A stretch of 64,000 nucleotides of DNA, from positions 62,001 to 126,000 of the forward strand of contig DIOT01000041.1 in assembly GCA_002426195.1 (NCBI GenBank). The letters run 5' to 3'. Below are positions 28,353 to 36,723 of the stretch, piece after piece; position 1 is the first letter of the stretch; each line of letters starts with the position of its first letter. The notes below the pieces were generated by a model. It was not told the DNA's origin, ran no database searches, and worked only from the letters and a program-made list of their open reading frames with translations. The position numbers were made by a program, and so were the translations under genes. This stretch comes from Bacteroidales bacterium UBA5507. Its GTDB lineage: Bacteria; Bacteroidota; Bacteroidia; Bacteroidales; Lentimicrobiaceae.

Positions 28353-29018
28353 ATGCTCAGAAACTGGTGGTGGAAATTACTCGGTTTATTAGCGATAATC
28401 TATTCGATAATTGCAGGACTGACTATACAGGTCCCCAAACTGCCTGTGATATACCAAACAATAAGAAATCTGTTTTTCCACGTTCCTCTGTGGTTTACAA
28501 TGTTTGTGATGTTTGGTACATCGCTGGTATATAGCATAAAATATCTCAATAAACTTAAACCGGGAGATGATGTAGCTGCATCTCAATCAGTAAATACCGG
28601 GCTGTTTTTTGGATTACTCGGACTTCTTACCGGCATGATATGGGCAAAAAATACTTGGGGCGATTATTGGACTAACGACCCACAATTAAATGGAGCAGCT
28701 GTCAGTATTTTGGCATACCTCGCCTATAATGTACTACGTGCTTCGATCGATGAGAGAGCCTTGCGGGCCAGAGTGTCTGCGGTATACAACATATTCAGCT
28801 TCATGCTTCTGGTAATATTTCTGGGAGTGCTGCCACGACTAGCCGATAGTTCCCTTCATCCGGGAAAAGGAGGCAACTCATCCGCAATGGCCGATTTAGA
28901 TCCTGCTATGAGATTAGTATTTTATCCTGCCGTGGCCGGATGGATAATCATAGGCTTTTGGATCCTTGAAATCCGTAAGCGTAAAAGAAAACTCGAAATG
29001 TTTTTAGAACAATCCTAA
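28353..29018 (+). CDS. ccmC: Cytochrome c maturation haem-handling protein CcmC
   Basis: A 221-residue protein with about six transmembrane helices. The tryptophan-rich WWD-type motif is clear (MIWAKNTWGDYWTNDPQLN, about residues 91-109). It is flanked by two likely axial-haem histidines in FFHVPLW (about 43) and SLHPGKGG (about 170). CcmC presents haem for covalent attachment to CcmE. It sits in the ccmB-C-D-E order of system I. It could be confused with the CcsA/ResC protein of system II, but the gene order and short length favour CcmC. Confidence 0.92.
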   Translation: MLRNWWWKLLGLLAIIYSIIAGLTIQVPKLPVIYQTIRNLFFHVPLWFTMFVMFGTSLVYSIKYLNKLKPGDDVAASQSVNTGLFFGLLGLLTGMIWAKNTWGDYWTNDPQLNGAAVSILAYLAYNVLRASIDERALRARVSAVYNIFSFMLLVIFLGVLPRLADSSLHPGKGGNSSAMADLDPAMRLVFYPAVAGWIIIGFWILEIRKRKRKLEMFLEQS

Positions 29019-29027
29019 TAAAGAAAG

Positions 29028-29198
29028 ATGATGATTGGTGATGATAAGTTTTTTGTAGTAGCATTGGTTTTGGCCATAATATTTGCCGGTTTGGCGGTTT
29101 ATCTTATTATGTTAGATATCAAGCTTTCAAAAATTGAGAAACGAGTGATGCAGAAGAATGCTACTGCCACGTTAAATCAATTAGCTGAGACAAAATGA
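29028..29198 (+). CDS. Small CcmD-like membrane protein
   Basis: A 56-residue protein starting at tandem ATGs (29028, 29031). It has one transmembrane helix (about residues 9-30, FVVALVLAIIFAGLAVYLIML) followed by a charged helix (KLSKIEKRVMQKN). Size, topology and position between ccmC and ccmE match CcmD, the small adaptor that stabilises the CcmABCD-CcmE complex. CcmD sequences are poorly conserved, so the call rests on context. Its TGA overlaps the ccmE start by 4 bp (ATGA), implying translational coupling. Confidence 0.75.
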   Translation: MMIGDDKFFVVALVLAIIFAGLAVYLIMLDIKLSKIEKRVMQKNATATLNQLAETK

Positions 29199-29599
29199 AA
29201 AAGGTACATATACTTTTATTAATTGTTCTGGTTGCTGCAGTAGGAGTGGTCCTCAGTCTTTCAACCAATACATCTACCTATGCAGGTTTTAACGAAGCCA
29301 AACAACATCAGGGCAGAGAATACCATGTAATGGGCAAATTGAGTGAGGGCAAGCCAATAGAATATGATGCCCTCAAGGATGCCAACAGTTTTTCATTTAC
29401 AATGATTGATGAGGAAGGGACTGAAATGCTTGTCAGGTATAACGACAGCAAACCACAGGACTTTGAAAAACTTGACCAGATTGTGGTAATAGGCCAAATG
29501 AAGAATGGGTATTTCGAAGCTCATAAAATGAACCTGAAATGCCCATCCAAGTATAATAACAATCAAGTACCTACGGAATTTACAGAAACAAGTTTCTGA
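29195..29599 (+). CDS. ccmE: Haem chaperone CcmE, cysteine-type (CxxxY)
   Basis: A 134-residue protein with an N-terminal signal anchor (about 5-22) and an OB-fold periplasmic domain (REYHVMGKL, FTMIDEEG, LVRYND, IVVIGQMKNGYFEAHKM). Classical CcmE binds haem covalently through His in HDENY. Here the equivalent site reads LKCPSKY (Cys116, Tyr120), the CxxxY form known from Desulfovibrio and archaea. It is probably the haem-loading site of a variant system I. Overlap with ccmD by 4 bp supports co-translation. No ccmF or ccmH gene follows. Confidence 0.87.
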   Translation: MKKVHILLLIVLVAAVGVVLSLSTNTSTYAGFNEAKQHQGREYHVMGKLSEGKPIEYDALKDANSFSFTMIDEEGTEMLVRYNDSKPQDFEKLDQIVVIGQMKNGYFEAHKMNLKCPSKYNNNQVPTEFTETSF

Positions 29600-29623
29600 A
29601 AATAACCAACCCGGATTAATCGT

Positions 29624-30196
29624 TTACTTTTCTGCAGGAGGGTAAATAAATTCAATCCTCAAATCATCTACAAGAAGTTCACCGGTTTTATTATTCATAG
29701 CGTAAACTTTCACTACGTCATAGATATCGAGTTTGTCGGGCAGGTTATATGTGCTTTCAATTTTATGCCATTCGCCTGGAGTGACAAAAAGTGAATCTGC
29801 TACATAAGCCTTATAGTATTTATCTCCTTTCACCGAGACTACTAACCTTGCTTTAGATTCGGGCTGTAAACCATAGCAGTATGCAGAAACCTTAACCTGC
29901 TTAGGTACTTTATGTTCTATTAAACTAAAAGCACTCTCAAATAAGAAACTAAACTGATTAACAGAGTCTATTTTACTGCAATATTTACCGGAATGTGCGG
30001 ATGTTTCTACAAGAGTCGACATATTTTTCCAGTTGGAGTTGGATACTTTAGCCAGAGAGTCAGGATTATCCATACCTGTAAAGAAGATTTTCGAATAGGA
30101 GCCATCGGAAGTCCCCGGTTGCTTTGGTGAATTACATGATGCAATAATTAGCATAGAAGCAATTAAAGCAAATCCATTCAATGTTGTGATTTTCAT
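29624..30196 (-). CDS. Putative secreted lipoprotein
   Basis: A 190-residue protein with a lipoprotein signal: a hydrophobic run and lipobox IIASC, with Cys at residue 20. The mature part contains segments of beta-sandwich character (VSAYCYGLQPESKARLVVSV, PGEWHKIESTYNLP, DVVKVYAMNNKTGELLVDDLRIEF in parts), recalling carbohydrate-binding-module-like folds in which a C-terminal VDD(L/I) strand is common. I do not recognise a specific family. It is convergent with ccmE, alone on its strand, and divergent from rocD. Confidence 0.68.
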   Translation of the reverse strand: MKITTLNGFALIASMLIIASCNSPKQPGTSDGSYSKIFFTGMDNPDSLAKVSNSNWKNMSTLVETSAHSGKYCSKIDSVNQFSFLFESAFSLIEHKVPKQVKVSAYCYGLQPESKARLVVSVKGDKYYKAYVADSLFVTPGEWHKIESTYNLPDKLDIYDVVKVYAMNNKTGELLVDDLRIEFIYPPAEK

Positions 30197-30288
30197 GTCT
30201 GATAGGTTGATGATTTTTGCGATGCAAAGATAAAAATTGGTATTAAAATACGATTGTTATTTCCCTTAAAATTGAAGGGAATATTAAG

Positions 30289-30319
30289 TTTGCCTATTCG
30301 TTTAATAGTTATATCTTTG
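30289..30319 (+). promoter_or_regulatory. Promoter of the ornithine aminotransferase gene
   Basis: TTTG (30289-30292) and TATCTTTG (30312-30319) are separated by 19 bp, a full Bacteroidetes -33/-7 pair. It lies inside the open frame that starts at 30254, so translation must begin downstream, at 30365. Confidence 0.65.
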
Positions 30320-30364
30320 CCTTCTATTGTTGTAATTGACAATCACTTAAAACATAATTCTATC

Positions 30365-31588
30365 ATGATCGATTTATTGACATCAGAAAATTTAATGCAA
30401 CTGGAAGATAAGTACGGTGCACACAATTATCATCCACTACCGGTAGTTCTGGCAAAAGGAAAAGGTGCTTTGGTGTGGGACGTTGAAGGTAAAGAGTACT
30501 ACGACTTTCTATCAGCTTATTCTGCTGTAAATCAGGGTCACTGTCACCCAAAAATTGTAAATGCTCTAATTGAACAGGCACAAACTATGACCTTGACATC
30601 ACGTGCATTCTTTAATGATTCACTTGGTGTTTATGAAAAGTACATTACAGATTACTTCAAATACGATAAAGTATTGCCAATGAACTCAGGTGCAGAGGCT
30701 GATGAAACAGCCCTGAAACTTTGTCGTAAATGGGCATACAAAGTAAAAGGAATAGCCGAAAACCAGGCAAAGATTATTGTTTGCGATGGTAACTTCCATG
30801 GAAGAACTATTACAATCGTTTCTATGTCAAGTGATCCTGAGTCTTATGGCGGATTTGGTCCATTCACTCCGGGTTTCATCAAGATTCCTTACAATGATTT
30901 GAATGCTCTTGCAAAGGCACTCGAAGATCCTAATGTTGCCGGATTCCTTGTTGAACCAATACAGGGTGAAGCAGGTGTATTTGTTCCGGATGAAGGATAC
31001 CTGAGCAAAGCTTATAAAATGTGTAATGAAAAGAATGTTCTTTTCATTGCCGATGAAGTACAGACAGGTATTGCACGTACAGGAAAGCTTCTTGCATGTG
31101 ACCATGAAAATGTACGCCCCGACATACTCATCCTTGGTAAAGCATTATCAGGTGGCGTTTATCCTGTTTCAGCAGTATTGGCTGATGATGAAATTATGCT
31201 GACTATAAAACCGGGTGAACATGGATCAACTTTTGGTGGTAACCCTATTGCAGCTAAAGTAGCAATGGCAGCACTTCAGGTTGTAAAGGATGAAAATCTT
31301 GCTGAACGTGCAGCATACCTTGGTGAAATTTTCCGTCGTGAAATAAGAAACATAAAATCCGATATGATTTCACTGGTAAGAGGCAAGGGACTGCTGAATG
31401 CAGTGATTATTAAACCAAGAAACGGTAAAGAAGCATGGGATGTTTGTTTGAAAATGCGCGACAATGGCGTACTTGCCAAACCTACTCATGGAGATATCAT
31501 CAGATTTGCTCCTCCAATAGTAATCACTGAAGAACAACTTTACGATGCTATTGAAAGGATTAAAGCTTCTATATTATCATTCGAATAA
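30365..31588 (+). CDS. rocD: Ornithine aminotransferase
   Basis: A 407-residue PLP enzyme (class III aminotransferase) that converts ornithine and 2-oxoglutarate to glutamate semialdehyde and glutamate. Visible motifs are [18 protein letters not shown], the substrate-side [35 protein letters not shown] and the PLP-lysine segment [16 protein letters not shown]. The C-terminal [11 protein letters not shown] is also typical. The start at 30365 ([11 protein letters not shown]) is chosen because the longer frame would contain the promoter. Length and motifs match Bacteroidetes ornithine-oxo-acid transaminase better than acetylornithine or GABA transaminase. Confidence 0.93.
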   Translation: MIDLLTSENLMQLEDKYGAHNYHPLPVVLAKGKGALVWDVEGKEYYDFLSAYSAVNQGHCHPKIVNALIEQAQTMTLTSRAFFNDSLGVYEKYITDYFKYDKVLPMNSGAEADETALKLCRKWAYKVKGIAENQAKIIVCDGNFHGRTITIVSMSSDPESYGGFGPFTPGFIKIPYNDLNALAKALEDPNVAGFLVEPIQGEAGVFVPDEGYLSKAYKMCNEKNVLFIADEVQTGIARTGKLLACDHENVRPDILILGKALSGGVYPVSAVLADDEIMLTIKPGEHGSTFGGNPIAAKVAMAALQVVKDENLAERAAYLGEIFRREIRNIKSDMISLVRGKGLLNAVIIKPRNGKEAWDVCLKMRDNGVLAKPTHGDIIRFAPPIVITEEQLYDAIERIKASILSFE

Positions 31589-31613
31589 TTGGAGCTAGCT
31601 GATTAATAAATAG

Positions 31614-31642
31614 AAAGATCGCTCATAAGAGCGATCTTTTTT
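31614..31642 (+). terminator. Intrinsic terminator of rocD
   Basis: Stem GATCGCTC (31617-31624) with GAGCGATC (31629-31636), loop ATAA, then T6. It lies 26 bp after the rocD stop. Confidence 0.88.
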
Positions 31643-31645
31643 AGT

Positions 31646-31682
31646 AAAAAAAAGAGGATTGCTTAATGCAATCCTCTTTTTT
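31646..31682 (-). terminator. Intrinsic terminator of the susCD operon
   Basis: Arms GAGGATTGC (31654-31662) and GCAATCCTC (31668-31676) with A-run on the left and T-run on the right. On the minus strand it follows the susD stop by 17 bp and ends in a T-tract. It stands beside a separate rocD terminator. Confidence 0.88.
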
Positions 31683-31698
31683 GATAGGATAAAAAGTA

Positions 31699-33135
31699 TT
31701 ACCTGCTACCACCAGCCCACCAAACCGGCTGATTGTAAACATAACTACCATCACCATATGCACCGGCAACATTTAAATTTGTGGTTACATCGTCAGCACC
31801 ATAAGAATAACGAACCGGGAATCTGCTTTGTGCATTCAGAGGATTTGAAAGAGAAATGAAGTCTTCACCTAAGGCTATCATCCTTCTTATGTCATTATAA
31901 GTTTGAACAGCTTCCTCTTCGTACAACGCTAAATATTTCTGATTCATGATTTCACTTAAAGCATTAGCCTGGAAACGAGGAAGAACTTCAGCTGTAATGT
32001 ATGCATCAGCATCTTCAACAGTAAGACCTACTTTTACAAAAGCAGCTCTAATACCATTTTCCATTGCTGTTTGAGCTGGAGCTACTTGATCCAATCTGGC
32101 ATAAGCTTCGGCTTTCAGGAATTGAAGTTCATGATAGCTGAGCAGATATGTAGGATTGGTTACAGACATTAAAGCTGAAACACCATACACACCCTGAGCC
32201 TGTTCCGGAGATCCATTCGGAGCAAAAATTAATTCTTCTGTACCAGGATATGGCATAAAGAATACTTCATCACGTGGGTCGTTACGTTCTATCAATTTAT
32301 CGTGAAGACTCTGACTTGCTCCAAAATAATCACGGTCAGTGAAGAAAGTATAGAATGGGTTTGCAGTTTGTGCACCATCATATTCAAATGCAGCATTTTC
32401 GCCTTCAGCAAATGACAGGTCAGCAAAAGTGATTACATCTTGCCAATTCGGATTTCTAAGAGCTAAAAGTGCAGTATGACGGGCTTTCAGGCCGTTTGCA
32501 AATTTTATCCACATATCACTGTCTCCGCCAAACAATAAATCCTGACCACCAATAGAAGGATACTCGGTTTCTCTTCCGAGATTTGCAATACCTTCATTAA
32601 GAAGTCTGAAGATCTCAGTATAAAGATCCTGTTGCTTGTCGAGAACAGGTTGGAAAATTACACCAGGCTGCAGAGCTTCGCTGTAAGGAACATCTCCGAA
32701 AAGGTCGGTCAACATACCAACGTTGTATGCAGTTAGAATCTGAGCAATACCTAAAGTCTGGAAGTTGCCGGCTTCTGCACCGCCCTCTGAAGTTTTACCC
32801 ATAACTATTTTAAGGTTATAGAGATTTTCATAGGCAGCACCCCACATGTTATTGTAGGTTGTTGATGAAATAGGCTCACCGGCACGGATTTCAGCATTAT
32901 ACATCTGATTGTAAATACCTACATTGTACTCTGAATAAACAGAAGCATAGAAAGCAAGGTCACTACCCGAAATTGTAAATGCAGTTCTTGTAATGATGTC
33001 AGTCACCAAAAGCTTTGATGGAACATCAGATGGGTTATTCTTGTACTCATTGATGTCCTCCATTGTGTCCTTGTCACATCCCGCAAACATGAGAAGAAAT
33101 ACAGGGAGGGTCAATAATCTGATTATATTTTTCAT
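31699..33135 (-). CDS. SusD-like surface glycan/peptide-binding lipoprotein
   Basis: A 478-residue SusD/RagB-type (SusD-like_2) lipoprotein. The N-terminal lipobox is FAGC (Cys about 20), followed by DKDTMEDINEYKNNPS. Internal segments are typical of the family: NMWGAAYENLYNLKIV, ILTAYNVGMLTDLFGDVPYSEAL and QKYLALYEEEAVQTYNDIRRM in parts. SusD proteins cap the SusC channel at the cell surface and capture oligosaccharides or peptides. It lies 17 bp after susC on the same strand. No glycoside hydrolase, sulfatase or peptidase gene accompanies the pair, so the substrate cannot be guessed. Confidence 0.93.
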   Translation of the reverse strand: MKNIIRLLTLPVFLLMFAGCDKDTMEDINEYKNNPSDVPSKLLVTDIITRTAFTISGSDLAFYASVYSEYNVGIYNQMYNAEIRAGEPISSTTYNNMWGAAYENLYNLKIVMGKTSEGGAEAGNFQTLGIAQILTAYNVGMLTDLFGDVPYSEALQPGVIFQPVLDKQQDLYTEIFRLLNEGIANLGRETEYPSIGGQDLLFGGDSDMWIKFANGLKARHTALLALRNPNWQDVITFADLSFAEGENAAFEYDGAQTANPFYTFFTDRDYFGASQSLHDKLIERNDPRDEVFFMPYPGTEELIFAPNGSPEQAQGVYGVSALMSVTNPTYLLSYHELQFLKAEAYARLDQVAPAQTAMENGIRAAFVKVGLTVEDADAYITAEVLPRFQANALSEIMNQKYLALYEEEAVQTYNDIRRMIALGEDFISLSNPLNAQSRFPVRYSYGADDVTTNLNVAGAYGDGSYVYNQPVWWAGGSR

Positions 33136-33152
33136 TTTTTCTCGTTTTAAGG

Positions 33153-36100
33153 TTAGAAGTTCAGGTTAATTCCAAATCCGTAACTTGTAGTCTGTGGCAT
33201 TGAGAAACGCTCAAATGCACCTCCCATGTTATTATTACCCTGTGAAGCTTCAGGATCGAAGTTAGGTAATTCAGTCCATAGGAGCACGTTTCTTGCATAA
33301 ACAGAAAGATCGAGATCAACAACGTTGAAAACTTTCTTTGGCAGTCTGTAAGATAATGTAAGGTCTCTCATTTTTACAAATGAATTATCCTGAATATAAT
33401 ATTCATCGATACTGGTTAAGACATTAGTAATTAAATCCTGATAAGCATCCGGATCGTCTGGACCACCACGTTGAATATCATTTGGTGTACCGTCTGGTTT
33501 TACACCATCATAGATGAATGTACTTTCACGATCTTCAGTATTTGCTGAAACTCCATAAAGGTCTAACAGACCGTTAGTTCCATGATACATCTGTCCGCCT
33601 GATTTCCAGTCAAATGTTCCTGATAATGTGAAACCGGCATATGCGAAGGTAGTAGTTGCTCCAAGAATGAAATCAGGAGAAGCTTCACCAATCACTTTAG
33701 GTTCACCAATTAATGGCATACCATAATCCCATGCTTCAGGATCATCATTAACTACAATGTTTCCATTATCATCTCTAACAAAAGATGAGCCATAAATTAC
33801 AGGGAATGTGTTACCAATACCTGCTCTAACCTGTGGAGTAACGAAACCACCAAGGAAAATGCTTTCAACACCAGGAGCCAAAGCGATAACTTCGTTGTGG
33901 ATTGTGGTGAAGTTAAAATTCATATCCCACCTGAATCTGTTAGTAGAAACCGGTGTAGTGTTTAATATGATTTCATGAGCTATAGTATTGATCTCTCCAC
34001 CGTTGGTAACCAATGCAGCAGCACCTGTGGAAGCAGCAAGAGGAACCTCGAAGATCTGATCTTCAACTAACTGATATGAATATGAATAATCTAAACCAAG
34101 GCGATTGTTGGCAAACCTTAATTCAGCACCAAATTCATAAGAATTAGTTAACTGAGGAGTAAGCTCAGGGTCATATTGTACATTGTTTGATAAATATCCG
34201 CTTAAGCCGTTGATAGGATAATTAATTGGATAGCCGCCCCAGAATCCACCACTGTAATCAGGTTTTCCATAGTAGTTAGGCAGGAATAATTCAGCAGCCA
34301 TACCAACCTGAGCATAAGATGCGCGAACCTTGGCAAATGATAACCAATCGAGTTCCTGTACAGCGTCCAGTTCACTGATTACCCATCCTAAAGATACAGA
34401 AGGATAAACGAATGAGTTATTTTCTCTTGGCATCGTAGAAACATAGTCATTTCTGATTGTTGCATTGAAATACAACATTCCCAGGTAGTCTAATGAAAGA
34501 TTTCCGAAGAAACCAACATTTCTATCCTGATATTTTTCTTCGTTAGAAGTTACGATGTTTGCATTTGCAATGTGTGCCCAACCTCCAAAGTTGAAGTCAG
34601 AACCGTAATCATCATAGATTTTTCTGTTTCTATGATTAAGTTCATTACCAACAACGAGATTGAAATTCAAATCCTGATTAATTCTCCAATTGTAGTTAAT
34701 TGTTAATAAGGAGTTGATTGTTGCTGAAGAAACACCATAATTGTAAACTTCACCGGTGGCATTTCTGTGACCATATTCGAATATATCCTGGTAGTGAGTT
34801 GTATATGAATCCATACCTAACTGATAACGTGTGGTAAGAGTCATAGTTTCAGTCAACTTAGGACCAAACTGAACAAATCCGTTACCGAAGAAACGATCGG
34901 TATTTTCAGTGAACTGATTGTGTTCTGCTCCCCAATAAGGATTATCAAAGGTCAAAGAGCGGAAATAAATTTGTCTGTATGGATCTGTAGGATAAGCATA
35001 AGGAATTCCTTTCAGGTCATATGAAGGAGGTGCTGCATAAGCTCCGTTCAGAGCTGCATCATTAGCAGAAGGAAGCTTGTTGATCTTTGTACTGGCGAAA
35101 TTAGATGAAAATCCGAGTGTCCAGTTGTCGTTAAGCCTTGTTTCTCCTAAAGCTTTTGCATTCCATCTTCTCATGTCGGTTGAAGGAACAATACCATCCT
35201 GAGTAGTATTACCCAAGCCAAAAGAAATGTTTCCACGTTCGGTAGCCTGGCTTATGTTCAAAGATGTAGTTGTTGTTAAACCTGTTTGGAAGAAATCACC
35301 GAAGTTGTCATAAGTAGCTGGTGCAACCCATGGATCAAGACCTGCTTGTTCTCTCTGAGGTACAAAATACAAGCCCGGATGACCATTATTATTACCACCT
35401 CTAACGGGATCGTTAGGAAGTTCGGATATTTTTGGTCCCCATGAGAAAGAAGTATTTGGTACGTACGATCCATAGTTACCTTGTGCATATGTAGTTTGAT
35501 ATTCAGGTGTTCTTGAAACATTTTCCCAACTGGTAAAATTTGAGAGGCTTACAGCAGGTTTGCCTACAGCGTTACCTTTACCACTTTTTGTAGTAATGAT
35601 AATAACACCATTAGATGCCCTGATACCATAAAGTGCTGATGCAGCCTGACCTTTGAGAATATTGATTGATTCAATATCATTAGGATCAAGGTCAACAGCT
35701 CTGTTAGCAATGTCAGCTCCTGTTACCGAGTTACCTGTTGTAAAGTCGGGGTTTGAGTTAATAGGCATTCCGTCGATTACATACAACGGAGAGTTGTTTC
35801 CGGAGAATGAACGTGCACCACGAATAATAATTTGTGATGATGCACCTGGCATACCGCTTGAAGGTTTAATTTCAACTCCGGTTACTTTTCCTTGCAACGC
35901 AGTAGAAAGAGTTGAAGCTCCGGCTCTTGTCAGTGCCTCATTGTTAACTTCCTGTGCAGCGTAACCCAGGGCCTTTTTCTCTCTGCTAATACCCATGGCT
36001 GTTACAACAACACCCTCAATGTCCATAATGTCAGTTTCCAGTACAACATTAATAACGGTTTGAGTGCCAATTGTAACATCTTTTGTGGTCATACCAACAA

Positions 36101-36320
36101 ATGAAAACTGTAATACCTGAGCATTGGCTGGTACTCTAAGTGAATAGCGTCCGTCAATGTCAGTTGTTACACCTGTGGTTGTGCCCTTAACCTGTACAGC
36201 AGCACCCGGAATGGGCTGACCGTCTTCGGCACTGGTAACCACACCTGTAATAGTGGTTTGTGCCATAACCTGTACTCCGGCAAAGATCAAAAGTACAAGC
36301 ATCAATGCAAATTTTCTCAT
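33153..36320 (-). CDS. SusC-like TonB-dependent outer-membrane transporter
   Basis: A 1055-residue SusC/RagA-family transporter. It has a signal peptide (about 1-20), a carboxypeptidase-regulatory-like domain (about 23-95; ITGVVTSAEDGQPIPGAAVQV), a plug domain with the SusC box (TALQGKVTGVEIKPSSGMPGA near 143-163; IIIRGARSF; PLYVIDGMPIN) and a large beta-barrel ending in an aromatic residue (GFGINLNF). It imports nutrients using TonB energy. It is first of a two-gene operon with susD. No anti-sigma/FecR or hybrid regulator is next to it. The 403-bp region upstream carries an unusual nested inverted repeat. Confidence 0.95.
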   Translation of the reverse strand: MRKFALMLVLLIFAGVQVMAQTTITGVVTSAEDGQPIPGAAVQVKGTTTGVTTDIDGRYSLRVPANAQVLQFSFVGMTTKDVTIGTQTVINVVLETDIMDIEGVVVTAMGISREKKALGYAAQEVNNEALTRAGASTLSTALQGKVTGVEIKPSSGMPGASSQIIIRGARSFSGNNSPLYVIDGMPINSNPDFTTGNSVTGADIANRAVDLDPNDIESINILKGQAASALYGIRASNGVIIITTKSGKGNAVGKPAVSLSNFTSWENVSRTPEYQTTYAQGNYGSYVPNTSFSWGPKISELPNDPVRGGNNNGHPGLYFVPQREQAGLDPWVAPATYDNFGDFFQTGLTTTTSLNISQATERGNISFGLGNTTQDGIVPSTDMRRWNAKALGETRLNDNWTLGFSSNFASTKINKLPSANDAALNGAYAAPPSYDLKGIPYAYPTDPYRQIYFRSLTFDNPYWGAEHNQFTENTDRFFGNGFVQFGPKLTETMTLTTRYQLGMDSYTTHYQDIFEYGHRNATGEVYNYGVSSATINSLLTINYNWRINQDLNFNLVVGNELNHRNRKIYDDYGSDFNFGGWAHIANANIVTSNEEKYQDRNVGFFGNLSLDYLGMLYFNATIRNDYVSTMPRENNSFVYPSVSLGWVISELDAVQELDWLSFAKVRASYAQVGMAAELFLPNYYGKPDYSGGFWGGYPINYPINGLSGYLSNNVQYDPELTPQLTNSYEFGAELRFANNRLGLDYSYSYQLVEDQIFEVPLAASTGAAALVTNGGEINTIAHEIILNTTPVSTNRFRWDMNFNFTTIHNEVIALAPGVESIFLGGFVTPQVRAGIGNTFPVIYGSSFVRDDNGNIVVNDDPEAWDYGMPLIGEPKVIGEASPDFILGATTTFAYAGFTLSGTFDWKSGGQMYHGTNGLLDLYGVSANTEDRESTFIYDGVKPDGTPNDIQRGGPDDPDAYQDLITNVLTSIDEYYIQDNSFVKMRDLTLSYRLPKKVFNVVDLDLSVYARNVLLWTELPNFDPEASQGNNNMGGAFERFSMPQTTSYGFGINLNF

Positions 36321-36480
36321 AGTGTGTGTTTTTGGTGATTGAATTGTTTTACATTGTTTTTAAGAATAGATTCTCTTGTTAAGCTTTTGTTATACTAATT
36401 TCGTGTGCTCCTATACCTCCATTTTTTAGTTCATAATAGTCGGTTATTCCTTAAAAGACGATTTCTGCATTCCTAAGGAT

Positions 36481-36569
36481 GCATCAACCTTTAATTTTTT
36501 AACATAAAATCAACATAAACTGCTTTCAATGATTGCTATTTTGTTGATTTTTTATGCAATTGTTGATGC
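36481..36569. repeat. Nested inverted repeats with four ATCAAC half-sites upstream of susC
   Basis: Outer arms GCATCAAC (36481-36488) and GTTGATGC (36562-36569), and inner arms AAAATCAAC (36506-36514) and GTTGATTTT (36543-36551), are all perfect. The inner pair is separated by 28 bp. Two half-sites point one way and two the other, about 160-250 bp upstream of the susC ATG, which suits a dimeric or looping regulator better than a transcript hairpin (inference). Confidence 0.55.
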
Positions 36570-36662
36570 TAATGTAGATAATATTTTCTAAAAAAAGCAA
36601 CAGTTGTTTAAAAATGTTAAAAAATCACAATTTATTAGGATTAATGCGGGTTTATAAATAAC

Positions 36663-36698
36663 AAAAATGCCGTTTGACAATTCAAACGGCATTTTTTT
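36663..36698 (-). terminator. Intrinsic terminator of the ettA-hisS-hutH run
   Basis: Arms AAAAATGCCGTTTGA (36663-36677) and TCAAACGGCATTTTT (36682-36696) form a perfect 15-bp stem with a 4-nt loop. On the minus strand it follows the hutH stop by about 25 bp and ends in T5. It could also work on the plus strand. Confidence 0.88.
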
Positions 36699-36723
36699 AA
36701 TCATTATTTTGTCAACAACCCGT

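Larger units (their letters stand above)
36321..36723. other. 403-bp intergenic region between hutH and susC
   Basis: It holds the hutH terminator (36663-36698) and the nested ATCAAC inverted repeats (36481-36569). I find no TAnnTTTG box for susC on the minus strand, so susC may use an alternative sigma factor or a positively regulated promoter. The rest is AT-rich and without a recognisable gene. Confidence 0.6.
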
